This document shows, in pieces, positions 6,718-14,895 of a DNA stretch of 29,883 nucleotides. A program made the position numbers and the translations under genes. Where the stretch lies: NCBI GenBank assembly GCA_964496275.1, contig CAZBYL010000029.1, positions 1-29,883 of the forward strand, in the 5' to 3' direction. Numbering within the stretch: position 1 is the stretch's first letter; each line of letters begins with the position of its first letter. The notes beneath the pieces were generated by a model that worked only from the letters and a program-made list of their open reading frames with translations, was not told where the DNA came from and searched no databases. The DNA comes from CAZBYL01 sp964496275 (lineage in GTDB: Bacteria; Synergistota; Synergistia; Synergistales; Synergistaceae).

Positions 6718-8040
6718 ATGATCCCTCGCTATGAGACGAAGGAAATAAGGGATATCTGGACAGATCAAAATCGGTTTCAGCGCTGGCTTGATGTTGAAAT
6801 AGCAGCATGCCGGGCGTGGAACGAAAAAGGAGAAATTCCGGACGAAGATTTTAATAACATAAAGACAAAGGCCGGTTTTAATGTCGAGCGCATACGTGAG
6901 ATCGAAGAGGTCACGCAGCACGACGTCATAGCTTTTGTATCAAGTGTTGCCGAGACAATCGGCGAGTCCGGACGTTTTGTGCATCTTGGTCTTACAAGCA
7001 GTGACGTAATCGATACGGCATCCTCGCTCCTCTTGGGCGAGAGCATGGATATTGTGATAGGTGCGCTCACAGAGCTTCGCCGCATAGTTGGTGAGAAAGC
7101 CGTAAAATACAGGCTGACTCCCTGCGCCGGCAGAACTCACGGAATACACGCAGAGCCCACCAGCTTTGGACTGAAACTTCTCAATCACTATGCCGAAATC
7201 GGGCGCGATATTGAGAGGCTGAAACAGTCCAAACGCGAAATGATGGTCGGAAAGCTTTCAGGAGCTGTCGGTACGTATGCAAACTGCCCGCCTTCTATAG
7301 AAAAGAGAGTGTGCGATCTGCTCGGACTGGGTGTAGATCCTGTTGCGACTCAGGTGATTCAAAGGGACAGGCATGCAAGAATAGCTACAGATATCGCCGT
7401 ATCCGGCGGAAGCCTCGAGCGTTTGGCACTTGAGATACGCCATCTCCAAAGGACGGAAGTACTGGAAGCCCTCGAACCTTTCAAAAAAGGGCAGAAGGGA
7501 TCCTCTGCAATGCCTCATAAGAAAAACCCCATTCTTTGCGAAAGAGTGTGCGGTATGTCGCGTCTGCTTCGCGGATTTATGGTTCCGGCAGTGGAGAATA
7601 TAGCGCTCTGGCATGAAAGGGACATCAGCCACTCGTCTGTCGAGCGCGTAATGTGGCCGGATATGTTCCACATAATACATTACATGACAAAAATACTGAC
7701 CAAAGTCATTGACGGACTCGTTGTGGATGAAGACAAAATGATGCAGGATATTGAGATAACAAAAGGGCTTCTCTTCTCGGGAAGAGTTTTGGTAACGCTT
7801 GTTGAAAAAGAGGGGATAAGCAGAGAGGACGCGTACGCAATAGCTCAGAGCAACGCAATGAGATGTTGGAATGAAAAGGTTCCTCTTCTGGACCTTCTGA
7901 AATCGGATGCCAGAATAACAAGATTAACACAAAGCGACCTGGAATCTTTGTTTGACTTGGGGTATTATCTCAAGCACGTAGATGAAATATTTAGCCGCTT
8001 TCCAGAACTTGAAAGTATAATATCAGCAGAAAAAGCATAG
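6718..8040 (+). CDS. purB: Adenylosuccinate lyase
   Basis: PurB catalyses two fumarate-releasing steps in purine synthesis: SAICAR to AICAR, and adenylosuccinate to AMP. The 440 residues have the fumarase/aspartase superfamily layout. His68 lies in TQHDV, LTSSDVIDT is near 93-100, the catalytic His141 is in GRTHGIHAEP, and the signature loop SSAMPHKKNP spans 262-271 with the base Ser263. A TGGAGG Shine-Dalgarno lies well placed before the ATG. It follows the DUF4416 gene by 27 bases and precedes glpX by 16, so it is probably in the tmk-to-glpX operon. Nothing is missing from the active site. Confidence 0.97.
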   Translation: MIPRYETKEIRDIWTDQNRFQRWLDVEIAACRAWNEKGEIPDEDFNNIKTKAGFNVERIREIEEVTQHDVIAFVSSVAETIGESGRFVHLGLTSSDVIDTASSLLLGESMDIVIGALTELRRIVGEKAVKYRLTPCAGRTHGIHAEPTSFGLKLLNHYAEIGRDIERLKQSKREMMVGKLSGAVGTYANCPPSIEKRVCDLLGLGVDPVATQVIQRDRHARIATDIAVSGGSLERLALEIRHLQRTEVLEALEPFKKGQKGSSAMPHKKNPILCERVCGMSRLLRGFMVPAVENIALWHERDISHSSVERVMWPDMFHIIHYMTKILTKVIDGLVVDEDKMMQDIEITKGLLFSGRVLVTLVEKEGISREDAYAIAQSNAMRCWNEKVPLLDLLKSDARITRLTQSDLESLFDLGYYLKHVDEIFSRFPELESIISAEKA

Positions 8041-8056
8041 CATGGAGGGGTTGTAG

Positions 8057-9067
8057 ATGGCTGTACCGGATAGAAATATTGCGTTAGAAATGGTTCGCGC
8101 CACAGAAGCGGCCGCAATGGCAGCAGGACGTTGGATGGGTCGCGGAGACAAAAACGGTGTGGACGGCGCGGCCGTAAACGCGATGCGGTTTATGCTTAAC
8201 AACGTGCAGATGGACGGTAAGGTTGTAATAGGAGAGGGCGAAAAAGACGAAGCTCCTATGCTTTTCAACGGTGAGAAACTTGGAATGGGCGCTGAACCGC
8301 AGGTGGATATAGCAGTAGACCCTATAGACGGGACAAGGCTGACAGCGCAAGGGCTTCCGAATGCCGTAAGCGTTGTTGCTTTTGCCGAACGCGGAACAAT
8401 GTATGACCCTAAGCACATTTTCTATATGAACAAAATTGCCACCGGTCCAAAGGCGGCTCACGTAATAGACATCAGAGCAACAGCAACGGAGAATATAAAA
8501 GCAGTTGCCGCTGCTTTGAAAAAATCGGTTGAAGACATAACGGTAATAGTCCTCGACAGACCTAGACATGAAGAGTTGATAAAAGAAATAAGGTCGCTCC
8601 ACGCACGTATACGTCTCATTCCCGACGGAGATGTGGCCGGCGCATTGTCAACATGTAAACCTAATTCCGGTATTGACCTCCTTATGGGTATAGGAGGATC
8701 TCCTGAAGCCGTTATCACCGCATGTGCCGTAAAGTGTGTAGGCGGTAATATGCAATGTATGCTGCACCCACGCAACGATGAAGAGCGTGAAAAGTGCAAA
8801 GAGTATAAAATGGACTACACCAAGGTTCTCGAACTCAACGACCTTGTATCTTGTGATAACGTGTTCTTTGCCGCTACGGGCGTGACCGATGGCGACTGGG
8901 TTAAAGGTGTACGCTACGACGGTGATGTTGTTCATACGTCGTCGCTTGTCATGCGAGCAAAGAGCGGTACGATACGTTATATAGATGCAATTCACAACAT
9001 ACAAAAACTGGATGTAATCAGCGGAATAAAGTATGGCGCGGATAATATAGAACCGTCATTTTTATAA
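8057..9067 (+). CDS. glpX: Fructose-1,6-bisphosphatase class II
   Basis: GlpX removes the 1-phosphate of fructose 1,6-bisphosphate, the irreversible step of gluconeogenesis. The 336 residues match the class II family, with the metal-binding motifs GEGEKDEAPML (59-69) and DPIDGT (88-93) and a conserved lithium-sensitive phosphatase-fold core. Gly-Ile-Gly-Gly-Ser-Pro-Glu-Ala, near the middle, is another family block. GGAGGGG precedes the ATG. It is the last gene of the housekeeping run; a strong hairpin terminator begins 24 bases after its stop. For an anaerobe likely to grow on amino acids or organic acids, a gluconeogenic enzyme of this kind is expected. Confidence 0.96.
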   Translation: MAVPDRNIALEMVRATEAAAMAAGRWMGRGDKNGVDGAAVNAMRFMLNNVQMDGKVVIGEGEKDEAPMLFNGEKLGMGAEPQVDIAVDPIDGTRLTAQGLPNAVSVVAFAERGTMYDPKHIFYMNKIATGPKAAHVIDIRATATENIKAVAAALKKSVEDITVIVLDRPRHEELIKEIRSLHARIRLIPDGDVAGALSTCKPNSGIDLLMGIGGSPEAVITACAVKCVGGNMQCMLHPRNDEEREKCKEYKMDYTKVLELNDLVSCDNVFFAATGVTDGDWVKGVRYDGDVVHTSSLVMRAKSGTIRYIDAIHNIQKLDVISGIKYGADNIEPSFL

Positions 9068-9091
9068 GCTAAAACAATAGAATATTTTTTA

Positions 9092-9147
9092 TAAAAGAAA
9101 GCGTCTATGGCTCATTTTATGCCATGGACGCTTTCTTTTATTATAAT
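9092..9147. terminator. Strong bidirectional intrinsic terminator after glpX
   Basis: A 20-bp stem (9092-9111 with 9121-9140, one G-U pair) closes a nine-base loop and ends in CTTTCTTTTATTATAAT. It separates the housekeeping run from the redox cluster. Confidence 0.93.
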
Positions 9148-9194
9148 ATAGCAACAGTAAATGATACAAAGTTGCATTATCATCTTAATTTTAA

Positions 9195-9240
9195 TTGTCT
9201 AAAAGTTCCTACTGGACAAATATATATCATGTGTTAATCT
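9195..9240 (+). promoter_or_regulatory. Candidate promoter and inverted repeat before the redox cluster
   Basis: TGGACA (9213-9218) and TAATCT (9235-9240) are 16 bases apart and could form a sigma-70-type promoter starting transcription near 9247. TTGTC (9195-9199) and GACAA (9215-9219) form an inverted repeat that overlaps the -35 element and could be an operator. The surrounding 9141-9279 is A+T-rich and holds no gene. Confidence 0.4.
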
Positions 9241-9279
9241 ATGTTTACATAACCTATTTTAATGCAGGGAGGCGATCTT

Positions 9280-9741
9280 TTGGGGGAGATCGATCGAATT
9301 GCTGAGGTTTTGCGTTCTTATCCGCAGGATCCAAGATATCTTCTGGCTATTCTTCTTGAAATTCAGGAAAAAATAAAGTACTTGCCTACATCAGCCATGC
9401 GCTCTGTTGCTGACTATCTGTCTGTGCCTGATAGCAGGGTCTATGCTGTTGCTACATTTTACAGTACTTTGAGTCTGAAGAAAAAAGGGCGTAAGATTAT
9501 CAGAGTGTGTATGGGGACTGCATGTCACCTGCGAGGTTCTGCGTCTGTTTTGGATGAACTTTCAAAACAGCTGGGAGTTAAAACGGGGGATACGTCTGCC
9601 GATGGAGAGTATACTCTTGAGACGGTGAACTGTGTCGGTGCTTGTGCCCTTGCACCTGTCATGATAGCCGACGACAGAACATACGGAAAAATGGCGCCTA
9701 CTAAGGTTGCTGATGTTCTTGCAAAGGAGGCTGCGCTATGA
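9280..9741 (+). CDS. NuoE/HndA-like [2Fe-2S] thioredoxin-fold subunit
   Basis: This 153-residue protein belongs to the NuoE (24 kDa) family. Its N-terminal half is a helical bundle (about 1-70). The C-terminal half is a thioredoxin-like domain that holds one [2Fe-2S] cluster through four cysteines: two in CMGTACHLRG and two in NCVGACALAP. Such subunits pass electrons alongside an NuoF-type flavoprotein in complex I, NAD-linked hydrogenases and electron-bifurcating enzymes. I place the start at TTG 9280, seven bases after AGGGAGG (9266-9272). The upstream ATG at 9262 would place that Shine-Dalgarno inside the gene and has none of its own. The stop overlaps the next start (ATGA), so it is the first gene of a translationally coupled set. 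Confidence 0.92.
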   Translation: MGEIDRIAEVLRSYPQDPRYLLAILLEIQEKIKYLPTSAMRSVADYLSVPDSRVYAVATFYSTLSLKKKGRKIIRVCMGTACHLRGSASVLDELSKQLGVKTGDTSADGEYTLETVNCVGACALAPVMIADDRTYGKMAPTKVADVLAKEAAL

Positions 9742-11660
9742 AATTTGCAAGTACAAAAGACTTTAGGAGCTACATATCGACCTTGTCTGGCCATGAGTTT
9801 AAATGTACAAAGATATGGGTATGTGCGGGACCCGGCTGTATCGCAAACGGAAGTTTAGAGCTTTTCGACGCGTTTAAAGCCGCTCTGGACAATAAAATAA
9901 CCGTTCATTCGGGAGCACAGTCATGTTCTGTCGAAGTCGCTCTTGACAGAGAAAAATGTTCATGTTCGCCCTCTGTCGGAATGACGGGCTGTATGGGGCC
10001 GTGTGAGAACGGGCCTGTTGTTCACATAGAACCTCATGGTTGGTACTATTACAAGGTCTCAATCGGCGATATAGAAGAAGTTCTTTCATCCATAGACGCT
10101 GCTGTGCCAAGTCAAAAGCTTGCTCCGAAGGATTCTTTGGGAAAACCTATATCGCCTCCGATCGCTGGCAATGTTGACTTTCTTTCAAAACAGCAAAAAT
10201 TGGTTTTGGCGCACATGGACAACATGTCTCCATTGGACTTGGAGGACTATATCGCACACGGAGGATATTGCGCTCTGCTTAAAGCCTTGGATAATATGAC
10301 ACCCGAGGATGTGTGCAAAGAGGTTGTGGATTCTGGGTTGCGAGGAAGAGGCGGAGGCGGATTTCCTACAGGGAAAAAGTGGGATTCCTGCCGCAAGTCT
10401 AATGGCAGCAAAAGGTATGTTCTTGTAAACGGTGATGAGGGAGATCCGGGAGCTTTCATGGACAGGAGTCTCATGGAAGGTGACCCTTACTCTGTGATAG
10501 AGGGACTGACTCTCGGAGCATACGCCATAGGCGCGCAGGAAGGCATAATATACGTGCGCCATGAGTATCCGCTCGCTGTCGTCAGATTAAATGCCGCAAT
10601 AGAGAAACTCAAGGATACCGGACTTTTGGGAGAGAACATTTTAGGCTCTCAGTTTTCGTTCAATGTTGAAATTTGCCAGGGGGGCGGCGCATTTGTGTGC
10701 GGAGAGTCAACAGCCCTGATGACCTCGATCGAGGGTAAAGCCGGTGTCCCCAGGGTAAAGTATATACGCTCTACGGAAAAGGGGCTTTGGGAATCACCTA
10801 CGGTGCTGAACAACGTGGAAACTTGGGCTAATGTTCCTTTGATTATAAATAACGGTTCGTCGTGGTTGAAGTCTATAGGTACGGCCAACAGCTCAGGGAC
10901 GAAGGTTTTTGCGCTTGTCGGCAAGGTAAAGAATACAGGCTTGGTTGAGGTTCCCATGGGGTCAACTCTCAGGGAGATTATATTTGGTATAGGCGGAGGC
11001 GTTCCCGACGGGCATCACTTTAAAGCAGTCCAAACCGGAGGGCCGTCCGGCGGGTGTCTGCCTTCTTCAATGTTGGATACTCCTGTTGACTTTGACAGTC
11101 TTACATCGGCCGGTTCTATGATGGGTTCCGGCGGCATGATAGTTATGGACGACAGAACTTGTATGGTGGATGTTGCGCGTTACTTTATAGATTTTTTGGT
11201 TGAAGAATCATGCGGAAAGTGCGTTCCCTGCCGTGAGGGACTGAAGAAAATGCAAATGCTTCTGCATAACCTCACCCGCGGCAAGGGTGTGGACGGCGAC
11301 ACAGAGAAGCTCGAAGATTTGGCTTACGGAATAGCGGATACGGCTCTTTGCGCGCTGGGTCAGTCTGCCGCGAATCCTATTTTGTCTACCATACGATATT
11401 TTCCGGAAGAGTATGCGGAACATGAACATGAGCACTATTGCAGAGCAGGCGTGTGCAACAATATGTATAGTCCGGTTATAACGGATAAGTGCAGGTCTTG
11501 CGGTATCTGCGAAAGAAACTGCCCTGTAAAAGCAATATCAAAAACGGACAATAAAAAATATTCAATAAACCCTGTTCTCTGCATAAGGTGCGGAACTTGC
11601 ATTGACGCATGTCCTTTTACTGCGATAACAGTGGCAAAGGAGAAGGATGCCAATGATTAA
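9738..11660 (+). CDS. NuoF/HydB-like NAD(H)-binding flavoprotein with extra Fe-S domains
   Basis: This 640-residue subunit should bind FMN and NAD(H) and link them to iron-sulfur clusters. Domains in order: a thioredoxin-like [2Fe-2S] domain (Cys29, Cys34, Cys85, Cys89); the 51-kDa core with GRGGGGFPTG (203-212) and NGDEGDPGAF (231-240) for NADH and FMN; a [4Fe-4S] site in ESCGKCVPC (Cys492/495/498) completed by Cys538; a His/Cys-rich linker (His562/564/566, Cys568, Cys573); and a C-terminal ferredoxin domain with two Cx2Cx2Cx3C motifs beginning at Cys585 and Cys615. The added terminal domains are typical of HydB, HndC and other subunits of bifurcating enzymes, not of complex I NuoF. AAGGAGG precedes the ATG, which overlaps the upstream stop by four bases. 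Confidence 0.95.
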   Translation: MKFASTKDFRSYISTLSGHEFKCTKIWVCAGPGCIANGSLELFDAFKAALDNKITVHSGAQSCSVEVALDREKCSCSPSVGMTGCMGPCENGPVVHIEPHGWYYYKVSIGDIEEVLSSIDAAVPSQKLAPKDSLGKPISPPIAGNVDFLSKQQKLVLAHMDNMSPLDLEDYIAHGGYCALLKALDNMTPEDVCKEVVDSGLRGRGGGGFPTGKKWDSCRKSNGSKRYVLVNGDEGDPGAFMDRSLMEGDPYSVIEGLTLGAYAIGAQEGIIYVRHEYPLAVVRLNAAIEKLKDTGLLGENILGSQFSFNVEICQGGGAFVCGESTALMTSIEGKAGVPRVKYIRSTEKGLWESPTVLNNVETWANVPLIINNGSSWLKSIGTANSSGTKVFALVGKVKNTGLVEVPMGSTLREIIFGIGGGVPDGHHFKAVQTGGPSGGCLPSSMLDTPVDFDSLTSAGSMMGSGGMIVMDDRTCMVDVARYFIDFLVEESCGKCVPCREGLKKMQMLLHNLTRGKGVDGDTEKLEDLAYGIADTALCALGQSAANPILSTIRYFPEEYAEHEHEHYCRAGVCNNMYSPVITDKCRSCGICERNCPVKAISKTDNKKYSINPVLCIRCGTCIDACPFTAITVAKEKDAND

Positions 11661-12390
11661 AATTACGATTGACGGCATATCCTGTGAAGTCGAAAAGGGG
11701 ACCTCTATTCTCCACGCCGCAGAGATGTATGATGTCCGAATCCCGACACTTTGCAACCATGAAGGGCTCGTTCTTGACGGTAATTGCAGACTCTGCTCCG
11801 TTGAAATAAGTGATAGGGGGCGCAGGAAAATCGTAGCGGCCTGCATGTACCCAATTACATCTGAAATAGAGGTATTTACGGACTCGGAGCGAGTTTTAAG
11901 GGCACGGAGAACTGTTTTGCAGCTGCTTATCAACAGGAATCCCAAAGCTCCGATACTGAATAAGCTCTGTAAAGAATATGGCGTAGCTGCGGAAGAACGT
12001 TTCTCTCATGAAAGCGATCTCTGTATAAGGTGCGGACGCTGTGTGAGGTCTTGTGATATCAACGGAACCAAAGCTATAGAACTTGTAGGCAGAGGTTTTA
12101 ACCGGCATGTGGCGCCTCCGTATGAACTGAAACCGGATAGCTGTATCGGTTGTTTAGCCTGCGCTGTGGTATGCCCAACAGGTAAGATTACTTACGAGGA
12201 AGAAAATGGCATACGAAAGATTTGGAAAAGAGAATTTGAGTTGATAAAATGCCAAAGGTGCGGTGAGTACTACGCAACAAAGGAGATGTTGGACTGGGCT
12301 AATGTTCCGGATGATGACAGGTCTGTATGTGATAAGTGCAGAAAATATGAGGAGAGCCACAAATTTTTAAAAGGTGATAAAATAAGGTAG
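11653..12390 (+). CDS. Short NuoG/HydA-like iron-sulfur subunit without a catalytic domain
   Basis: This 245-residue protein resembles the N-terminal iron-sulfur part of NuoG or HydA. A ferredoxin-like [2Fe-2S] domain (Cys34, 45, 48, 64) is followed by two [4Fe-4S] motifs (Cys124/127/130/134 and Cys164/167/170/174). A C-terminal pair of CxxC motifs (Cys200/203 and Cys226/229) looks like a zinc ribbon. The His-plus-three-Cys cluster of complex I NuoG is missing, as are any H-cluster or molybdopterin domains, so this is an electron-wiring subunit rather than an enzyme. The ATG at 11653 gives a family-like MIKITIDG start ten bases after AAGGAG. ATG 11647 is possible but only four bases from it. 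It overlaps the NuoF-like gene by eight bases and ends the first half of the redox cluster. Confidence 0.9.
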   Translation: MIKITIDGISCEVEKGTSILHAAEMYDVRIPTLCNHEGLVLDGNCRLCSVEISDRGRRKIVAACMYPITSEIEVFTDSERVLRARRTVLQLLINRNPKAPILNKLCKEYGVAAEERFSHESDLCIRCGRCVRSCDINGTKAIELVGRGFNRHVAPPYELKPDSCIGCLACAVVCPTGKITYEEENGIRKIWKREFELIKCQRCGEYYATKEMLDWANVPDDDRSVCDKCRKYEESHKFLKGDKIR

Positions 12391-12589
12391 TCAGAATATT
12401 TAATAAATATATAAAAAGGCCTTCGACCTTGTTCTTCTCAAGCAGAAGAATAGGGCATTGGGTAAAAAAAGCGATTTTTTTGCCTGCCTATTGCAAAGAA
12501 GGAGACTCATTACAGTGGGTCTCCTTCTGTTTGTTTAGGAAAGAATACGAAGCATCGTAAAACATCACATTATCAGGGAGGAATGCCGT
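12391..12589 (+). promoter_or_regulatory. Structured leader, candidate riboswitch or attenuator for the oxidoreductase genes
   Basis: The 199 bases before the ferredoxin gene contain a chain of hairpins: TTCTTCT/AGAAGAA (12432-12438 with 12444-12450); AATAGG/CCTATT (12449-12454 with 12487-12492) enclosing a ten-pair stem (12461-12470 with 12475-12484) capped by a GCGA tetraloop; and then a 13-bp terminator stem. The first two stems share bases 12449-12450, so they compete slightly. The layout of an aptamer-like domain followed by an intrinsic terminator and a Shine-Dalgarno suggests transcription attenuation. A molybdenum- or tungsten-cofactor riboswitch would fit the downstream genes, but I cannot match the published consensus by eye. 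Confidence 0.5.
12497..12536 (+). terminator. Intrinsic terminator inside the redox cluster leader
   Basis: A 13-bp stem (12497-12509 with 12516-12528, one G-U) closes on the loop TTACAG and is followed by GTTTGTTT. It lies 53 bases before the ferredoxin start, so it either ends the NuoEFG-like transcript or acts as a regulated attenuator. Confidence 0.85.
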
Positions 12590-13066
12590 ATGGAAATGGT
12601 TTTGGTAACGTCACCGGAAAAATGTGTCGGATGCGGAACATGTGAACTTGCATGTTCGCTTGCTCATGAAGGGGAGTGCAAACCGTCCACTTCAAGAGTT
12701 AATGTTTTTAGATTCGAAAAGGGAAGCAACATCCCGATGCTATGTTTTCAGTGTGATGATGCTGCATGTATTGCCGTATGCAAGACAAAAGCTTTGACAA
12801 GAGACGAAGAAACCGGAGTTGTGACGATCAACGAGGAAAAGTGCATAGGGTGCAAAATGTGCGTCATGGCGTGTCCTTTCGGCAATATTGCCTTCAGCCG
12901 TTCGGCAAAAGCAGCGAGAAAGTGTGACCAATGCGGAGGCGAACCTATGTGTGCAGAGTTCTGCCCCACAAAGGCCATTGAGTATCTCCCCGCAGATACA
13001 TCAAACCTCGCCAGGAAAAAAGCATTTTCTGCGAAAATGAAGCAAGCTCTTGAGGAGGTGAAGTAA
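12590..13066 (+). CDS. Four-cluster ferredoxin-like electron-transfer subunit
   Basis: This 158-residue protein has sixteen cysteines in four [4Fe-4S] motifs: 12/15/18/22, 52/55/60/64, 85/88/91/95 and 112/115/121/125. That is the HycB/DmsB-type arrangement also found in the small subunits of tungsten aldehyde oxidoreductases (for example AorA of Aromatoleum). It should pass electrons from the aldehyde oxidoreductase encoded next to the NAD-linked module encoded before it. There is no twin-arginine signal, so it is cytoplasmic. GGGAGG precedes the ATG. The stop is one base from the next start region, and the genes are clearly co-transcribed. Confidence 0.93.
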   Translation: MEMVLVTSPEKCVGCGTCELACSLAHEGECKPSTSRVNVFRFEKGSNIPMLCFQCDDAACIAVCKTKALTRDEETGVVTINEEKCIGCKMCVMACPFGNIAFSRSAKAARKCDQCGGEPMCAEFCPTKAIEYLPADTSNLARKKAFSAKMKQALEEVK

Positions 13067-13067
13067 T

Positions 13068-14867
13068 ATGGCCGGTTGGATAGGAACCATTCTCAGAGTC
13101 AATTTGACCGAAGGCACAGTAAAGAGGGAAGCTCTTGATATTGATGCGGCGAAGAAATTTTTGGGCTGCAGAGGACTCGGCGTTTATTACTACACAAAGG
13201 AAGTAGAGCCCGGAGTAGACGCACTTGGCCCAAAGAATAACCTCATCTTTGCGACCGGGGTTCTGACCGGTACAATGGGAACGAGTACCGGACGGTACGA
13301 AGTCGTAACCCGCGCACCTCTGACAGGAACGCTTGCCGCTTCAAACTCCGGCGGATATTGGGGGCCTGAACTCAAGTATGCCGGATATGACATGATAATA
13401 CTTGAAGGTAAATCGGAAAAACCGGTGTATCTTGATATCTACAACAGCAAGGTGACAATAAAAGACGCATCAGACCTATGGGGGCTTGATGTACCGAATA
13501 CCACTGCCGCGATTCTCGCAAAATCCGATCCTGATACAAAAGTGGCATGTATTGGTCCAGCCGGTGAAAATTTGGTGCTCATGGCCGCTATTATGAACGA
13601 TGAACACAGAGCGGCGGGACGCAGCGGTGTCGGAGCCGTAATGGGGTCAAAGAACCTTAAAGCGATTGCGGTGAGAGGTACGAACGGAGTAAAGATAGGG
13701 GATAAAGAAAAGTTTTTGAAAGCTGTAAGAGAGAGCCGAAAACTTCTCTTTGATAACGGCGTTACCAGTGCGGGGCTTCCGACGTACGGGACAAACGTGC
13801 TTGTCAACATTCTGAATTCGGTAGGTTCGCACCCGACAAGAAATTTCCGTGAAGCATATTTTGAAACTGCGGATAAGATCGGCGGCGAAAGCCTGACCGC
13901 GGAGAGGCTGCACAGAAATAAAGCCTGCGCTTCCTGTGTTATCGGCTGCGGCAGGGTGGCATGGAGCGAGGGAAAGTTCGCAGGCGAAGGCGAAGGCCCC
14001 GAATATGAAACGGCGTGGTCATTTGGTTCCGACTGCGGTATTGACGACCTTGACCTTGTAAATAAAGCAAACTTCATGTGCAATGAGCTAGGGCTCGATA
14101 CAATAACAATGGGCGCTACAATTGCTGCAGCAATGGACCTTTATGAGATGGGTGCATTGACGAAAGAGGAAGCAGGATGCGAACTGAATTTCGGTAACTC
14201 GGAAGCGGTTGTAAAGCTCGTGGAAGAGACAGCATTTAGAAAAGGTTTCGGAAATGAATTGGCAGAAGGTTCGTTCAGACTGGGAACGAAGTATGGACAT
14301 CCCGAAGTTTCTATGACATGCAAAAAACAGGAAATGCCGGCTTATGATCCACGCGGCATACAGGGAATAGGACTTAACTACGCCACATCTAACCGCGGAG
14401 GCTGCCATGTTCGCGGATATACTATATCACCCGAAATTTTGGGACTTCCGGAGAAGCTGGAGCAGCAGTCAATAAAAGAGAAACCGATATGGGTGAAGGC
14501 TTTTCAGGATTTGACGTCGGCTGTCGACTCGGCCGGGATGTGTCTTTTCACAACATTTGCATTGGGCGCGCCTGCCATTGCGGCTCAGATATCAGGTGCT
14601 TCTGGAATTGATTTTACTCCGGAAGAAATTGTGCTGTCGGGAGAGAGAGTCTATAATTTGGAGCGCATGTACAATATGAAAGTCGGTTTTACAAAAGCGG
14701 ATGACTCTTTGCCTGAGAGAATGATGAAAGACCCGATTCCCGCAGGACCCATGAAGGGACACGTCAGCCGCCTTGACGAGATGCTTCCGGAGTATTACGC
14801 CGTACGCGGTTGGGATGAAAACGGCGTGCCTACGGATGAGAAGTTGAGTGAGCTCGGACTCAAGTAA
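13068..14867 (+). CDS. Aldehyde:ferredoxin oxidoreductase family tungsten/molybdopterin enzyme
   Basis: The 599 residues cover the whole AOR family: an N-terminal pterin-binding domain (about 1-205, with RGLGVYY, APLTGTLAASNSGG and GYDMIILEG) and the helical domains 2 and 3. The single [4Fe-4S] cluster ligands are Cys287, Cys290 and Cys294 in CASCVIGC, with Cys492 in DSAGMCLF. PEYET, CGIDDLD, YDPRG and NRGGCH are further family blocks around the bis-pterin site. Members oxidise aldehydes to carboxylic acids, or run in reverse, with tungsten usually preferred. The substrate range and the metal cannot be read from sequence. GAGGAGGTG precedes the ATG. The neighbours, a polyferredoxin, an NAD-linked module and a MoaD protein, suggest a multi-subunit complex rather than the stand-alone archaeal form. 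Confidence 0.96.
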   Translation: MAGWIGTILRVNLTEGTVKREALDIDAAKKFLGCRGLGVYYYTKEVEPGVDALGPKNNLIFATGVLTGTMGTSTGRYEVVTRAPLTGTLAASNSGGYWGPELKYAGYDMIILEGKSEKPVYLDIYNSKVTIKDASDLWGLDVPNTTAAILAKSDPDTKVACIGPAGENLVLMAAIMNDEHRAAGRSGVGAVMGSKNLKAIAVRGTNGVKIGDKEKFLKAVRESRKLLFDNGVTSAGLPTYGTNVLVNILNSVGSHPTRNFREAYFETADKIGGESLTAERLHRNKACASCVIGCGRVAWSEGKFAGEGEGPEYETAWSFGSDCGIDDLDLVNKANFMCNELGLDTITMGATIAAAMDLYEMGALTKEEAGCELNFGNSEAVVKLVEETAFRKGFGNELAEGSFRLGTKYGHPEVSMTCKKQEMPAYDPRGIQGIGLNYATSNRGGCHVRGYTISPEILGLPEKLEQQSIKEKPIWVKAFQDLTSAVDSAGMCLFTTFALGAPAIAAQISGASGIDFTPEEIVLSGERVYNLERMYNMKVGFTKADDSLPERMMKDPIPAGPMKGHVSRLDEMLPEYYAVRGWDENGVPTDEKLSELGLK

Positions 14868-14895
14868 GAAAGAATAATTTTTAGGGGGGGACATT

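Noticed and set aside
9280..12390. NuoEFG-like genes as part of respiratory complex I
   Set aside because: No membrane or quinone-module genes are present. The NuoF has extra ferredoxin domains and the NuoG-like protein is too short, so a soluble NAD-linked complex fits better.
9280..12390. An [FeFe]-hydrogenase of the HydABC type
   Set aside because: The third subunit lacks the H-cluster domain and its cysteine motifs, and no hydrogenase gene lies in the window.
12391..12430. A7/T7 and A+T-rich dyad at the start of the leader as a promoter
   Set aside because: ATATTTAATAAATAT is dyad-like and TATATAA resembles a -10, but no -35 at proper spacing is present, so a promoter there is not supported.
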